Shown here: positions 42,650 to 54,140 of the stretch, piece after piece
How the letters are laid out: the number at the start of each line of letters is the position of its first letter
Numbering within the stretch: position 1 is the stretch's first letter
Assembly: GCF_030272615.1 (NCBI RefSeq)
Contig: NC_081406.1
Span: 477,738,900-477,802,899 of the forward strand
Direction of reading: 5' to 3'
Source of the DNA: Cryptomeria japonica
Taxonomy: Eukaryota; Streptophyta; Pinopsida; Cupressales; Cupressaceae
Length of the DNA: 64,000 bases
Notes under the pieces: model-generated
Database searches by the model: none
What the model was told of the DNA's origin: nothing
The model's input: only the letters and a program-made list of their open reading frames with translations
Program-made: the position numbers and the translations under genes

Positions 42650-43561
42650 GTTCGATTGCCTCGTGTTCTTTTTAGATGCATATATCCACCCACTATGACA
42701 TTAGTTTTATAGTTGTCAGATGTTAAGTAGGCACATATTGATTTGTGTAGTTTCACTCACCTTCTTAGGTTACCCGATATCCGTGTGAATCATAGGATGC
42801 TCACAACATTAGTAGAGAGATTTCATTCTGAGCATAACACCTTCCATTTGCTAGTTGGGGAGATGACCATCACTCCCGAGGACATTTACAGGATTCTCCA
42901 TATACCTTTTGTTGGGGGTATGGTAGATTATGATGTAGAACATCTTCTTAGATTACAGGTTGTCAGGCGTGTATTCAGGGATCCAGATATCTTGACATGT
43001 TCTATCAGTTGGGATATTATGATGAGCAGGTAGAGTGAGGCTTTTCCTCTGGCTTGTGTTATAGCAGTTTTTATCGGTTGTTTTCTTATGATGGATAGAG
43101 GACAACATGGATTCCTTTGTGGATGGGGCAAGATGCTGGAGAGGCTTATTGAGACCCCTCAGAGACTAGGCTGGGGTTCTTGTATATTGGCCCATATGTA
43201 TCGCAAGATGCATGAGATTTTTTATCAGGAGGGGAAGAGCATGACTGCAAGAGTCTTGATTTTACAGGTATGGGCCTGGGAGCACCTCCTAGTTTGTAGG
43301 CCATTGTAGATGATGATAGGGAGCCTAGTCAACTGATTGTATATAGGTATTCTGGATATGTTACTCAGCCCCATCTGGGCAAGACATATTTTTGGAGATG
43401 ACAGCTAGATGATTTGATAGCCATGGTATGGAGACCTTACAGGGGCTTAGAGCCATGGGATGACTGGAGGATCATACGCAGAGATCTATTTGTTACGTGC
43501 CCATTCATTGGTAGATCGCAGATTGTGGTGGAGTGATTCGTGGTATCTCGAGTGATGAGGC
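42650..43561 (+). pseudogene. PMD gene, exon 2 left part: plant mobile domain protein
   Basis: The product belongs to the plant mobile domain (aminotransferase-like) family, found in plant nuclear proteins and in some transposable elements. Recognisable blocks are LTTLVERFHSEHNTFHLLVG, then EMTITPEDIYRILHIPFVGG near 42860-42920, YRKMHEIFYQEGKSMTARV near 43200, the W-rich AWEHLLVCRP near 43280, then VWRPYRGLEPWDDW near 43430 and GRSQIVVE. Defects: TAG codons near 42709 and 42730, TAG at 43031-43033 (CAG site), a frameshift near 43300-43310, TGA near 43400 and TGA near 43534 (where W fits). It is cut at 43561 by N-G in the middle of RVMRQYG. It lies antisense to the Ty3-H pol. Confidence 0.78.
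43557..43561 (+). repeat. Target-site duplication of N-G (left copy)
   Basis: GAGGC, repeated exactly at 51562-51566. Confidence 0.92.
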
Positions 43562-44712
43562 TGTTAGGCCCAATATGGAAAGCTAATGTACTGAGAGGGG
43601 AGGGGTGAATCAGTACTCCAAAACTTTTCTTGAATAATACCTTTACTATTATGCATAAACAGAATAGTGCAGTAACATAAAATAAAGTTAAAGCAAATAG
43701 ATAACAATCATACATGATTCACTCCATAACACATATATTTTGGTTATGCAGAAACTCTTGGTTAGAGAGAAAAACTGCGGTGGGGATGGCACCCACAACT
43801 TCACTACTGGAATAATAAAGAGTTCTTGGTTAGAGCTACATTTTAGCTATTTCTGATAGCTTACCCTATTAGGAGTAACAAGATCTATTAGATCTACCTT
43901 GCTAAAGGATTTTACAACATTTATACTGAATGCTGCACCTGGTTAGAGGCTTTACAATTTATAGACTTGATTAGAGTCTTTTACCCTATTAAAGGTTTCT
44001 CTTTCAACTTCACAATATTACAATAAAATCATTACAAATATCTGTAACTTTACATCTGAAATGTTATAGCAGATTTTATGTGCTCAAAATAGATTACCTA
44101 GCTTATAGCATACCTCGGTAACTCATATAGTAACTCGGTAAATCCTTCTGTTTACTCTGTTCTTTGACTATTCTCTACAAACCTTCTTGGTGACCTCTGT
44201 GTCTCTATAATAGTCTTTTTTTTTTATGCATAAACATCATAACTCATGCTGTATAAATAGATCTCTTAAGATGGTGATCTAATTCATTGCTTCAATCTTA
44301 CAAACATGATTCCTCGAATGAATAACTAAACAAAATATTTCATTGGTTAGATTGATCTTGTAATCATACACAATCTTCTAGTGCCATTTTCAATGTAATA
44401 ACGGTTAGATGTGCCTCAATCTTGTAACACGTTTTCATATGCATGTCCAGGTTCAATGTATCTGGTAACACATTTTAGTCGGTGAATATCAACTCGGTGT
44501 GTCATCTTTACTACTCGGTAAACATAAAAAGATACTCGGTAGACAACTCGGTGTGTATTGCGTTCTGTGACTGCTTTCTGCTGTAACTGACTAGACTGTG
44601 CATACCGACTTCTCTATGTATACTGACTGTATGATTCGGTAGTGCTAACCGACTAGAATGTATAGTATGACTTTGAATATAAAAACTAATGGCAACTTGA
44701 TAAGTAGTAACA
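43562..44712 (-). repeat. 3' LTR of N-G
   Basis: 1151 bases. Minus strand TGTTACTACTTATCAAG to TTGGGCCTAACA. The plus strand shows the C-run complement (CTGAGAGGGGAGGGG), the mini-palindromes at about 43868-44005 (CCCTATTAGGAG, CCTGGTTAGAGG, CCCTATTAAAGG) and the motif AACTGCGGTGGGG. It differs from the right LTR at scattered single bases, often CG against TG or CA. Confidence 0.93.
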
Positions 44713-45067
44713 ATCTCCCCTTTTGACATTAGTTGAGATGTTTGACAAAAACTACTTTCAAACTCATAACTCAAAAATCTATATACTTTGCAAAATGACT
44801 ATACTAGACAATATATAGAATAGTCAATGAAATAGTATATTCAGATATACTCCCCTTATCATTATACTATACATAACTCTAATTTTGCATGCTCGATTCT
44901 TTGCTTGTGTGCTCTGCTTGCTCTGCATACTCTGTATACTCTGCTCGGTATACTCCCCCTATATACAATACTCTGAATACTGTATCAAAACTATATCACT
45001 CTCCAAATATATTATATTACTCCCCCTTATATAGTATCACTCCCCCCTTTTGACAAACATCAAAAAC
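44713..45067 (-). other. N-G 3' untranslated region with polypurine tracts
   Basis: The terminal tract on the plus strand is ATCTCCCCTTTTGACATTAG (44713-44732). A second C-rich tract lies near 45020-45052 (TCCCCCCTTTTGACAAACAT). Between them are repeated ACTCTG/ATACTC words near 44910-44965. No gene seen. Confidence 0.75.
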
Positions 45068-48000
45068 TTAATTTCCATCCGAGGGTGGTAACTGATCAAA
45101 AATAGATTTATACTTCTTCCAGGCGTCGGTGAGAGCGACTGAGAGTGCATCCTTTACACTTTCCATTAAAGAATTTCATGCTTGAATATCAGCCAATAGT
45201 GATATTAAACCATCAAGAGTGCTTCCCTCTTGTGTAGTAGATAGGCATGTAGCTCGGTTAATCTATTCTTGAACCGATGAAAGATGAGGAAGAAATAATG
45301 TTTGGAGTGTCATTATATCCATCTTGATCTTATGTTCTTCATTTCTGAGTTCTAACTATTGAGCCATGAGCTGTTGAAGCTTGGTATAAAAATTTTGAAC
45401 TGAATTTGGCTCTGTGGTCAACTTAGTTGAGAGATCGGTGATCTGTTTCTCAATTACATCAGTTTTATTCTTGATATCTTTAATGAATAAGGAAAATGTA
45501 CAAAGTTTCTGAAATAAATAAAGAATATGCTTGAGTTGAGGGGACAACTCAGCAATGAATTTGACAAGCTTGACTTTCCCAATAGCTAGAGCTTTTTGTA
45601 CCTCTTCTATTAGTTTTGCAGTAAGCTCTTTGTCTTTTAGCTTGCTCAAGTACTCAGATGCATCAACTCCAAATGTTTCTATTTGATTAAGGACTTCATC
45701 TAGTTAAATGTGGATGGCTGCATCGGTTGACACTGTAGCTGATGGTAGCATATATGTCAGCAGTGTCTTTACCTTCTGTAGTACTTTATTCTTCTTTTGA
45801 ATGGCCATCTATTTTTCTTGTTCGGCCTTTGCTTTGCATAGTTCCCCGAAATCAATAAGTCCTTGCCCCTTTGATTTTGAAATATCCACATTGGGCAACA
45901 CTATCAGTTTAGTTAAATCAACTTTAAAACTATGCTTTTTCACCTTCTTCTCTTTACCTTTGGTCGGTTGGACCAAGACAATAGCTTGAGAGGCTTGTTG
46001 AGCCTTGGTAGGTTGCTTGGTGGAGGCAACACTTTGCTCGATTCTTGTAGCTGTTGTGGTGTCCTTTGGTGTCTCGATACTGGGTGTCTCAGCTATAACA
46101 TTTTTAGTGCTTGACGATGCTTGAGAGGTCTTTTCTTGAGTTGTACCTTTTGCTGCTTTAGACTGGTGACCTTCGGTGCCTTGTGTTGTATCCTTAGGAG
46201 CTTCGGTAGAGACAGGTGGCTTGATCGGTGGGTAAGGCTCAACTTGTTCTAAAACGGATTCACTAGATACAAGTTTTGCATATGTGGTGCCTTCAATCAT
46301 TTCCTGCTCCGGTGCTTCTGCATCCATGACATCTTCATCAATTTGAATAGTGTCAATCGGGTCTTGCTTGGTAGCATCAGGACCTTGCTCGGTGACATTA
46401 GGATCATGCTCGGTAACATCAACAATTTCAACTTTAGATTGTTCACCGACATCTTTTATTTTGAATATTTCCTGCCACTTTGCTTTTGTCTCATTTTCTA
46501 CATCAATGTATAGCCCATTCATCAATTTTAAGGCTCTCTATTTGACAAGACATTTAGAATTGTAGGTTGTCAAATGCTCCTTTATTTCTGCTATAGACAT
46601 ATCAGGAAATAGATGGACTAGACTTCTTTCTCTGATTTTTTTTTTGAGTCCATTGCATATTTCCACCTATTTCAATATGCAAGAAAAGTTCATTTGGAAG
46701 TGACTTTACTAGTTCTAATGGAGCTAGCCGAAACTTTAGAAGTGTGCAGATGATAGCTTCTTCAATTTGTCTCTTCTCATCATTATTCCTAGTCTCATAC
46801 TTGACATATCTAAATCCTACAAATCCACCATATTCTTTTAGATTGGCATAGAAGTTTTCAACACTATGAATATTTACCTTCTTGCTTTTTACAATCTAGA
46901 ATTTGTTTGCATCATCGGATTCTGTATCACTAGACTCTTTTGCCAGAATGAGTCTCCGAGTAGATTTCTTGTAGGTCTTGGTTACCTTGGGAGCAGTAAC
47001 ACTCTTTTGTTTCTTACTCAATGATGCAACTGATGCTCTAGTGTTAGGTCTCTTTGTTGGTGGAGTCGGTAGGGCCTTTGAAGTGTCCAGTTTCTTTCTT
47101 TTCAACACTTTACCCTTAGGCAGTTCGGTGCTCAATGTTATTGCTACCTCTTGAGCTTCTGATTCCTCTTTGGTAATGGTAAGAGTGCCTTTGACAGGTG
47201 TAGAGAAGTATTCTTCTCTGAATTTCTTTGATAAAACCTTTATCATCTTTGTAGCTTTTCTTGTAGCCTTGGGTACTACAATGCTCATTTTTACTTTTTC
47301 CTTAACTTCTTCATAAGTTCCATATCTTAGCTTGGTAGCATGCCTTGGTAATGTGAGATATGCATCAATTTGTTGTTGTGTGATATCAAAGTCAATATTG
47401 TAACCCATTGGTGGCAAATATTGACTCCTTGGTTCCACAGCATTCACATAACAGTAATCAGTGTCTACCTCAAAGCATATATCATCCTTATATTTCTCTA
47501 CCAGCTGGGGTGGAATCCGGTACCTGTTGTGCATCTTCTCTTGAAATTTTCTGAAGTAGTCATCCATGATATCATTAAAATTATCTCCCAACTTCTTGAT
47601 AAAATCATTAATTTGATGGGTGATTGGTTGGTGTAGCTCCCAAACTACTTTACCGACAGAGGGAAACAACTTCTCAAAGTAGAAAAACATGCATAGAAGA
47701 AGTGAACCAAACTTTAGTGTATTTGCTGAGTTGTTCTTTTTCGGCTTCCTTATTGTGTTCATGTTCTCAAACATGTTCTTCAGTAGCACTTCACATAAAT
47801 CAACTTTCATTCCCTTTTTCACTATTTTATAGGCTAAGTCAACTGCAGCACAGGGTACACTGTTTTTCCTTGCAGATTGGAAGAAAATGTAACCAATTAC
47901 TCTAATTGCAAACTTAAGTTTTGCATTAGTGACATTATTCAGTTTCAGTCCTCGGTAATCAGATTCTACTCCAGTTAAACTGATTAACTCCTTCTCTGAT

Positions 48001-48449
48001 ATCATCTTCTGTGCTCGTGCATGATCATAGATAGGATACTCGGTGATCACATGAATGATTTCCTTGGTGATTTTGAATGGTTTCTCTTCTAGCCACATGA
48101 AATCATCAAGAACTCTGCTCAAAACAAACTTAACCCACTGGGGTTTGAACACACAAGGATAGGTTAGGGCTTCAGTTAATCCTTTGATTCTGATGTGTTC
48201 ATACTTTCTATCCATTTTTCCATCGATACATAGCTCATCATATGTGTCACTAATCTCAACATGACCGAGTTCTTCAACACGACATTTGGTGAAGAATCTA
48301 ACATCTTCGACTAACAAGACTCGATCCGAGATGAGTGAAAAGGAAGTTTTGTCATCCGGTTCAGAGGAGACTTTAGGAGTCAAAGTGTATTTCAGTGAGG
48401 GCTTCTCCACATTCTTAACAACTACGGGATCTTGGATCTTGGGCGCCAT
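45068..48449 (-). pseudogene. N-G ORF2: large protein of unknown function
   Basis: Start MAPKIQDPVVVKN (ATG at 48449; MLNFYLKST upstream is an alternative), stop TAA at 45068-45070. The N-terminal 400 residues align with N-B and N-C: VKFVLSRVLDDFMWLEEKPF, ITKEIIHVIT, GVESDYRGLKLNN, RVIGYIFFQSARKNSVPCAA, LKFGSLLLCMFFYFEKLFPS, YKDDICFEVDTDYC, AVEPRSQYLPPMGYNIDFD. A basic S/T/K region with nuclear-signal-like runs follows, then a block with NKYKGLFF-like neighbours. The middle is T/P/E-rich instead of the K/E helix of N-B and N-C. The C-terminus is helical (LTDAWKKYKSIFDQLP). Defects: TAG at 46896, a likely extra A in a run of ten near 46635-46645, TAG near 46539, TAG at 45809 and a few more. 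Confidence 0.87.
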
Positions 48450-48995
48450 TGTAGATTTCAAGTAAAAATTTAGCAAACTATCCTTAGGGTTTGATGGTTT
48501 ACAAACAACAGATGCTTCACACTCAGTAGATAATAGAAATTTGACAAGATCACTAAACTAGCTTAACAATGATGAGATTTTATGTAAATACCTTGGATTC
48601 GCTTTGAATGAAGTTTTGATCACCTTGATTTTCTCTGCTCTGCTCTTTCAAAAACTTGGTGAATGAAAATGACCGTGAAAATGCTTTTAAATACACAAAA
48701 TACCTTATCGGGCTCCATGCGGGTTAGGTCAAAACATTAAATGCACTCGGTTTACCTTTAACCAATTTACTCTCTTTTTTTTGTTTTAACCGAGTAACCA
48801 AATTTCCTTCATTCACTAACTTAACAGGCTTCTTGTATACACCGACTTGACAGGTTTCTTGTAAAGTACTTTTGATAGAATTCCAAACTTACTAATGCAT
48901 CTTGACTATGCAGATTTTGAATTTAGTACATAATAGAATAGGAACTGTTATGATTTTAACCTTCAGAGAATGCAGTCCCTTCATACCTTTTCTGA
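48450..48995 (-). promoter_or_regulatory. N-G spacer with TATA-like box upstream of ORF2
   Basis: No gene. On the minus strand TATTTAAAAG (48693 to 48684) lies about 235 bases before the ORF2 start, the same word and nearly the same spacing as in N-C. The ATTAGGG palindrome of N-B and N-C is not seen here. Independent ORF2 transcription is inferred. Confidence 0.5.
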
Positions 48996-50348
48996 TTAAT
49001 TTGGAATAGGTGCACCTAACTCGGTAGGTAAGGTGCTTTCTTCATTTGACACAATTTCCTTCTTTTTCCAAATCATCTTTAATTTCTCTTTTATTTCTTT
49101 AGTGTCTCTTCTAGGTTGATCTTTGCAATCTCCAGCTAAATGTCCAACTTTGTGACAATGAAAATATGCCATACTAGGATTTCTCCATGATCTTTCGTTA
49201 TTCATTCCAAACCTTATAAAATAGTTGGCACTAATATGTCCATATCTTCCACAACATTCACACCATATCCTTGTATTGTAATCCCATGGTACTGCTGCAT
49301 ATTGTCGGTAAGGATCTGTGTGAGTTCGGTAACCTCTAGTGTTTGCTCGGTGTGCAAACCACATGTAGTTCTTTTGCTTAAGCCAACACTTCTTAGTACT
49401 ATGTCCATATCTATTGCAGTTTCTACAAAACCCTTTGAATTTTGTTTTCTGATAGTTGTTAATAGACTTTGGCCTACATTGATTAGATGTGTGACCATAT
49501 TTATTGCAATTATAACAATAACCATTGGACTTAGTGATATTCAGTTGCTTACCTTTTCTGATTTGGCATATGTTGGCAGTATGACCTTGATTTCCATAGT
49601 AGTATCAAATAGGCTTCTTTATTTTGATGTTATTCCTATTTCTAGCTTGCTTTGATGATTCTCCTCTCTCGGTAGTATGAATTCCTTTCTCAGTAGAGTC
49701 TTTTCCTTTGTAACCGAGTCCTGCATCTTTGTTGGGTCTTCTTGTATTCAGTTGCTCATCCAACATCTTTGATGCTTCATAACTCTTCTTCAGTGTTTCT
49801 TTGGATTTATTCTCTATTTCAAGTTCATCAGTCAACCTTGATACTTCAAGTTTCAATGCTTGATTCTCATCTTTCTTTAGAATTGCTTCATGATGTGCAT
49901 AACCTAGTTGATCTATCATATTTTGTTGAATCCCAATCAACCTTATGATTTCATCATTTTTATCAAATACTAAGACTTCAATTTGTTGTTTCTCTCTCTG
50001 TAGATCTCTTGCTTTATCCTCAGTTGTCCTCAATGCATCTAGATTTTCAGTCATCTGTGTACTAAAATGTTCATGTTCTCTTTTCATTGCTTTTAGTTGA
50101 TCAGCCAATGCTTTGTTCTTTTCTTTCAATACTCCAATCATTTCTTCAGTCTCTTCAGATATACTATTCTCAGATGATGTCCCAATTTGTTCCACTAACT
50201 CTTGAGAATCCTACAAGTCATAAGATAATCTTCTTCTTACTTTCAGAGATTTTTGCATTTGCCTTTGCATGTTTGCAATCACTTGATTAGCATGATCGAG
50301 CTCTTCTTGCAGATATACAATCCTCCTAGATTGTTTATAGCCTTCCAT
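48996..50348 (-). pseudogene. N-G ORF1: coiled-coil protein with five CCHC-type zinc knuckles
   Basis: 451 codons including the stop, one frame. The start is MEGYKQSRRIVYLQEELDHA (ATG at 50348), just after the primer site. Residues 1 to about 200 are coiled-coil (VLKEKNKALADQLKAMKREH; LKLEVSRLTDELEIENKSKE). Five knuckles follow: the first has lost both leading Cys (TGA at 49605-49607 and a Tyr, then GNQGHTANIC); CYNCNKYGHTSNQC and CRNCNRYGHSTKKC are intact; CECCGRYGHISANY lacks the last Cys; YFHCHKVGHLAGDC lacks the first. The other stop is TAG at 50211-50213 (YDL-stop-DSQ, CAG site). The protein would bind nucleic acid. The number of knuckles is high for gag, which usually has one or two. 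Confidence 0.87.
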
Positions 50349-50396
50349 TGATAAGATCTTTCTCTTTAGGTAGTTAAACCCTTTTCCAAGATTCAA

Positions 50397-50408
50397 GCTC
50401 TGATACCA
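50397..50408 (-). other. Primer-binding site of N-G (initiator Met tRNA)
   Basis: Minus strand TGGTATCAGAGC, two bases after the LTR; a perfect match to the Copia-A site. Confidence 0.92.
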
Positions 50409-50410
50409 AT

Positions 50411-51561
50411 TGTTAGGCCCAATATGGAAAGCTAATGTACTGAGAGGGGAGGGGTGAATCAGTACTCCAAAACTTTTCTTGAATAATACCTTTACTGCTA
50501 TGCATAAACACAATACTGTAGTAACATAAAATAAAGTTAAAGAAAATAGATAACAATCATACATGATTCATTCCATAACACATATATTTTGGTTATGCAG
50601 AAACTCTTGGTTAGAGAGAAAAACTGCGGTGGGGATGGCACCCACAACTTCACTACTGCAATAATAAAGAGTGCTCGGTTAGAGCTACATTTTAGCTATT
50701 TCTGATAGCTTGCCCTATTAGGAGTAACAAGATCTATTAGATCTACCTTGCCAAAGGATTTTACAACATTTATACTGAATGTTGCACCTGGTTAGAGGCT
50801 TTACAATTTATAGACTTGATTAGAGTCTTTTACCCTGTTAAAGGTTTCTCTTTCAACTTCACAATATTACAATAAAATCATTACAAATATCTGCAACTTT
50901 ACATCTGAAATGTTATAGCAGATTCTATGTGCTTAGAATAGATTACCTAGCTTATAGCATAGCTCGGTAACTCATATAGTAACTCGGTAAACCCTTCTAT
51001 TTACTCTGTTCTTCAACTGTTCTCTAAAAACCTTCTCGGTGACCTTTGTGTCTCTGTAACAGTCTTCTTTTTTTATGCATAAACATCCTAACTCATGATG
51101 TATAAATAGATCTCTTAAGATGGTGATCTAATTCATTGCTTCGATCTTACAAACATGATTCCTCGAATGAATAACTAAACAAAATATTTCATTGGTTAGA
51201 TTGATCTCATATTCATACACAATCTTGTGGTGCAATTTCCAATGTAATAACGATTAGATGTGCCTTGATCTTGTAACACATTTTCATATGCATATCTAGG
51301 TTCAATGTATCTAGTAACACGTTTCACTCGGTGAATATCAACTCGGTGTGTCATCTTTATTGCTCGGTAAACATAAAAAGATACCCAGTAGACAGCTCGG
51401 CGTGTACTGCATATTGTGACTGCTTTCTGTTGTAACCGACTAGACTATGCATACCGACTTCTTTGTGTATACCAACTACATGATTCGGTAGTGCTAACCG
51501 ACTAGAATGTATAGTATGACTTTGAATATAAAAACTAATGGCAACTTGATAAGTAGTAACA
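50411..51561 (-). repeat. 5' LTR of N-G
   Basis: 1151 bases, nearly identical to 43562-44712 and followed on the minus strand by the primer site. The mini-palindromes are at about 50717-50855. Confidence 0.93.
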
Positions 51562-51566
51562 GAGGC
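51562..51566 (+). repeat. Target-site duplication of N-G (right copy)
   Basis: GAGGC, identical to 43557-43561. Confidence 0.92.
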
Positions 51567-52470
51567 AATATGGTAGGCCTTAGGGGATCTCACAAGAGTT
51601 CACAACATATGTGAGATATGTTGATGAGGAGAGGTAGGGATGGGCACCGAGGTTATCTTATGCCTTAGGTATGTAGGAGGTGACTAGTTTGGAGTGACTC
51701 CGGTGGGACTACATGGATGACATTACAGATGCAAGGGTATTGCCCTAGTACAAGGATTGTTTCCAACAGCATCCATTCCCTATATTTACAGATCCGATAG
51801 AGCAGGCACCTTGTATTGAGGAGATTGAGGATGATGCCCCCGCACAGGGACAGAGACAGGGATAGAGAGCCGAGGCTTTGAGGTGGAAAGGTGGTGATCC
51901 TAGTGCTAGCAACAGTAAGGTTCTAGCTGGAGTTAGACAATAGAGGGGTGAGGGTGGATCCCTAGGTTGTGTTGGTGTTAGGTTGAGTGGAGGTGAGGAG
52001 GAGCAAGTAGCTCCTAGATAGGTCCGATAGAGGCGAGAGGAGCAGGGTGGAGCTGGAGATGGAGATAGGGGTGGAGAGCCTATGAGAGAGCAGGGGGCTG
52101 ACGCAACATGGTCGATGAGAGTACGTCTAGAGGATCTGCACTCATAGTTGACAATGGCACAAACTCAGCTGGTGAAGCGAAAGTGAGACCGACAGCTAGC
52201 AGAGCTTAGAGCAGAGATAGATCATCAGGTCTTAGAGATGAGAGCAGAGAGGAGGGCAGAGACAAATGCTTTGCGATAGGAGGTTTTGCACTAGACCAAT
52301 CGGGTGGCTTATTACATTGTAGCTTACAGCGTAGCTATTCATGTAGCATAGAAGGTTGTACCATACTCGCAGTATATCACATGATCAGAGGGAGCTCAGG
52401 CACCTCGTCAGGATCCTGGTCAGCAGGCCCCATCTCCCCCACCAGGTGATGAGGGAGAGGCCGAGAGCTA
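51567..52470 (+). pseudogene. PMD gene, exon 2 right part
   Basis: Removing N-G and one GAGGC restores the PMD block RVMRQYGRP, stop, GISQ; the TAG at 51581-51583 stands at the Q expected in this family. After RWDYMDDITDARVLP and FTDPIEQAPCIEEIEDD the protein becomes low-complexity (G, E, R, Q rich, about 51840-52090), then helical (RQLAELRAEIDHQVLEMRAE near 52190), and ends P-rich (APRQDPGQQAPSPPPGDEGE), with TAG at 52468-52470. About a dozen in-frame TAG codons and no obvious frameshift: the clearest CAG to TAG series in the window. The true C-terminus could lie a little further, since the last TAG may also be a mutated Q codon. Confidence 0.7.
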
Positions 52471-54140
52471 GATATTCTTTTTGCAACTCTGAGATTTTTT
52501 GTAGACACACCCATTTTTTGTAGCCTATACAATTCTTGCTTCGATGGGAGTTTGTATATGTCAGTTGACATCATTTTGTACTCTGAGACTTTATACGATA
52601 TATATATATATATATATATATATACGAGATCTGATTTGACTTCATAGTATTTGTGTTGATCGATTAAGAGATGCTTTCTATATGCTTTATTCTATATGTA
52701 TGCATAATTTTTTTTATTTATTTTGCATAGATGTATGTAATGCGAATGAATATGGATGTCTATTTTTGTTTCTTTTCATATGCAAATAAATGATGAATGA
52801 GAATGAGTAATGAGTAATGCAAATTTTTATTTTTCTATATAATAAGATGAATGCAAATGAGTAATAATAAAATGTATGAATCTATATAAAATGTTTATGT
52901 GTGTAGCTAAAATCTCAAAACACAAGTACTCGATCAAAGAAATGATGAAAAAGAGACCACTTAGCTAAGAAATGATGATGCTTCCAGCTCTCATTCAGAA
53001 GATAAAGAGATCATTATTATCATATAGAAATCACTCTAAATTCACAAAATACATAATGAAATGCAAAATGAGATGCAAAATGAAATGCAACCTAAACCTA
53101 GTCACTGGATTTAAAATGCTTAAGATTCATCACCAAGCATAATGAACATAACAGATAGATTAGAGTTCTTTCTTTTCAATGTGCAATTTTAATTATCTTG
53201 TCTGCAATGATCCTTTTTTCGTTCATATCCTTGGACAGATTTCGAAGGGACCCGAATTGCATCATAAAGAAATTCCCTCAAAATAGACAAAGGAATGATG
53301 TGGACCTCCTCGTAGCATTCAAATAACTGGAGTCGAGGTATGTGTAGCGATTTCACCTTGATGTGAAGGCTCTTATCACAGACACCCAACTAATTAGATG
53401 TTTCCAGATCATTGGGATCATTCCTACAAGCAGAAAACAAAGAAAATATTATGCCCCCAATCCTTGCTCCTCTTAGTCAAGATAGACTTCCTCGAGTTAC
53501 TCAGAGGGATAATAATCAAAAACCAATATAAAAGACAACATACAAAGAAAATTTTCATGCATAGCTCAAACTATTTAGTGATTGTTTTCCATTATATTGT
53601 TTTGCTTGTTTACTCAGTGATAAAACTCTTCAGTTGTTAGGAGACAGGTGATTGACTCGGAGTGGATGACCAGGTTTCACTGACAGAAAGATGACTTGGT
53701 TGATACTACTTAGGACATGTAATATGCTCTGTCGATTAACCTAAGACTAGGACATTGATCAATTTCAAGCCTTGAGGGTTCCAACAAACTAGGATGTCAC
53801 AAAAGTGACTGAAATATATGTACAAGCAATGATAAAGATACATGAAAGCGGGAAATGCCAATGTTGTGTTGATAGATGGAATGTTGAGTACAAGAGGCAC
53901 CTGTTTGCTAGGTTTCACCTACTTGGCCGAGATTCATCATTTTTTTTACCAAGTTGTCTGTTTACCAGGTTTTCACTAGGGCATTTTCTCTCTTTTTTCT
54001 CCTTTTTTATTTTTTTTCTAGACTTTTTATGATTTTTTAATATTTTTTTCAGGACTTTTTCAGCTGTATAGGTTGCTGGAGCAGAGAATGCTAAGTGAAG
54101 AATTTCTTCAAATGGATGATGTTAATCAGTTCATGTTTTT
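52471..54140. other. Ty3-H intergenic region between PMD gene and pol
   Basis: No convincing gene on either strand. It holds a TA microsatellite (52598-52624), ATGAATGAGAATGAGTAATG-type repeats near 52790-52870, AAATGCAAAATGAGATGC repeats near 53060-53090 and T-rich runs near 53930-54050. The two convergent reading units (PMD on plus, pol on minus) end on either side of it. Confidence 0.6.
52598..52624. repeat. TA dinucleotide microsatellite
   Basis: 27 bases of uninterrupted alternating A and T downstream of the PMD gene. Confidence 0.95.

Larger units (their letters stand above)
43562..51561 (-). mobile_element. N-G: complete N-type element with ORF1 and ORF2, no pol
   Basis: 8,000 bases on the minus strand, with two LTRs of equal length (1151 bases) and a perfect GAGGC duplication. 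Order on the minus strand: 5' LTR, initiator-Met primer site, ORF1, spacer, ORF2, polypurine tract, 3' LTR. It has the fewest disabling changes of the N elements here (two stops in ORF1; a few stops and one frameshift in ORF2), which fits the youngest insertion. Sequence relation to N-B and N-C is distant except in the N-terminal domain of ORF2 and the ORF1 knuckles. Confidence 0.93.

Noticed and set aside
47370-47905. Plus-strand frames of 88 and 93 codons inside N-G
   Set aside because: Antisense to the conserved N-terminal domain of ORF2; no homologous frame in N-B or N-C.
52598-52624. TA repeat as a replication origin or terminator
   Set aside because: Ordinary dinucleotide microsatellite; nothing nearby supports a function.
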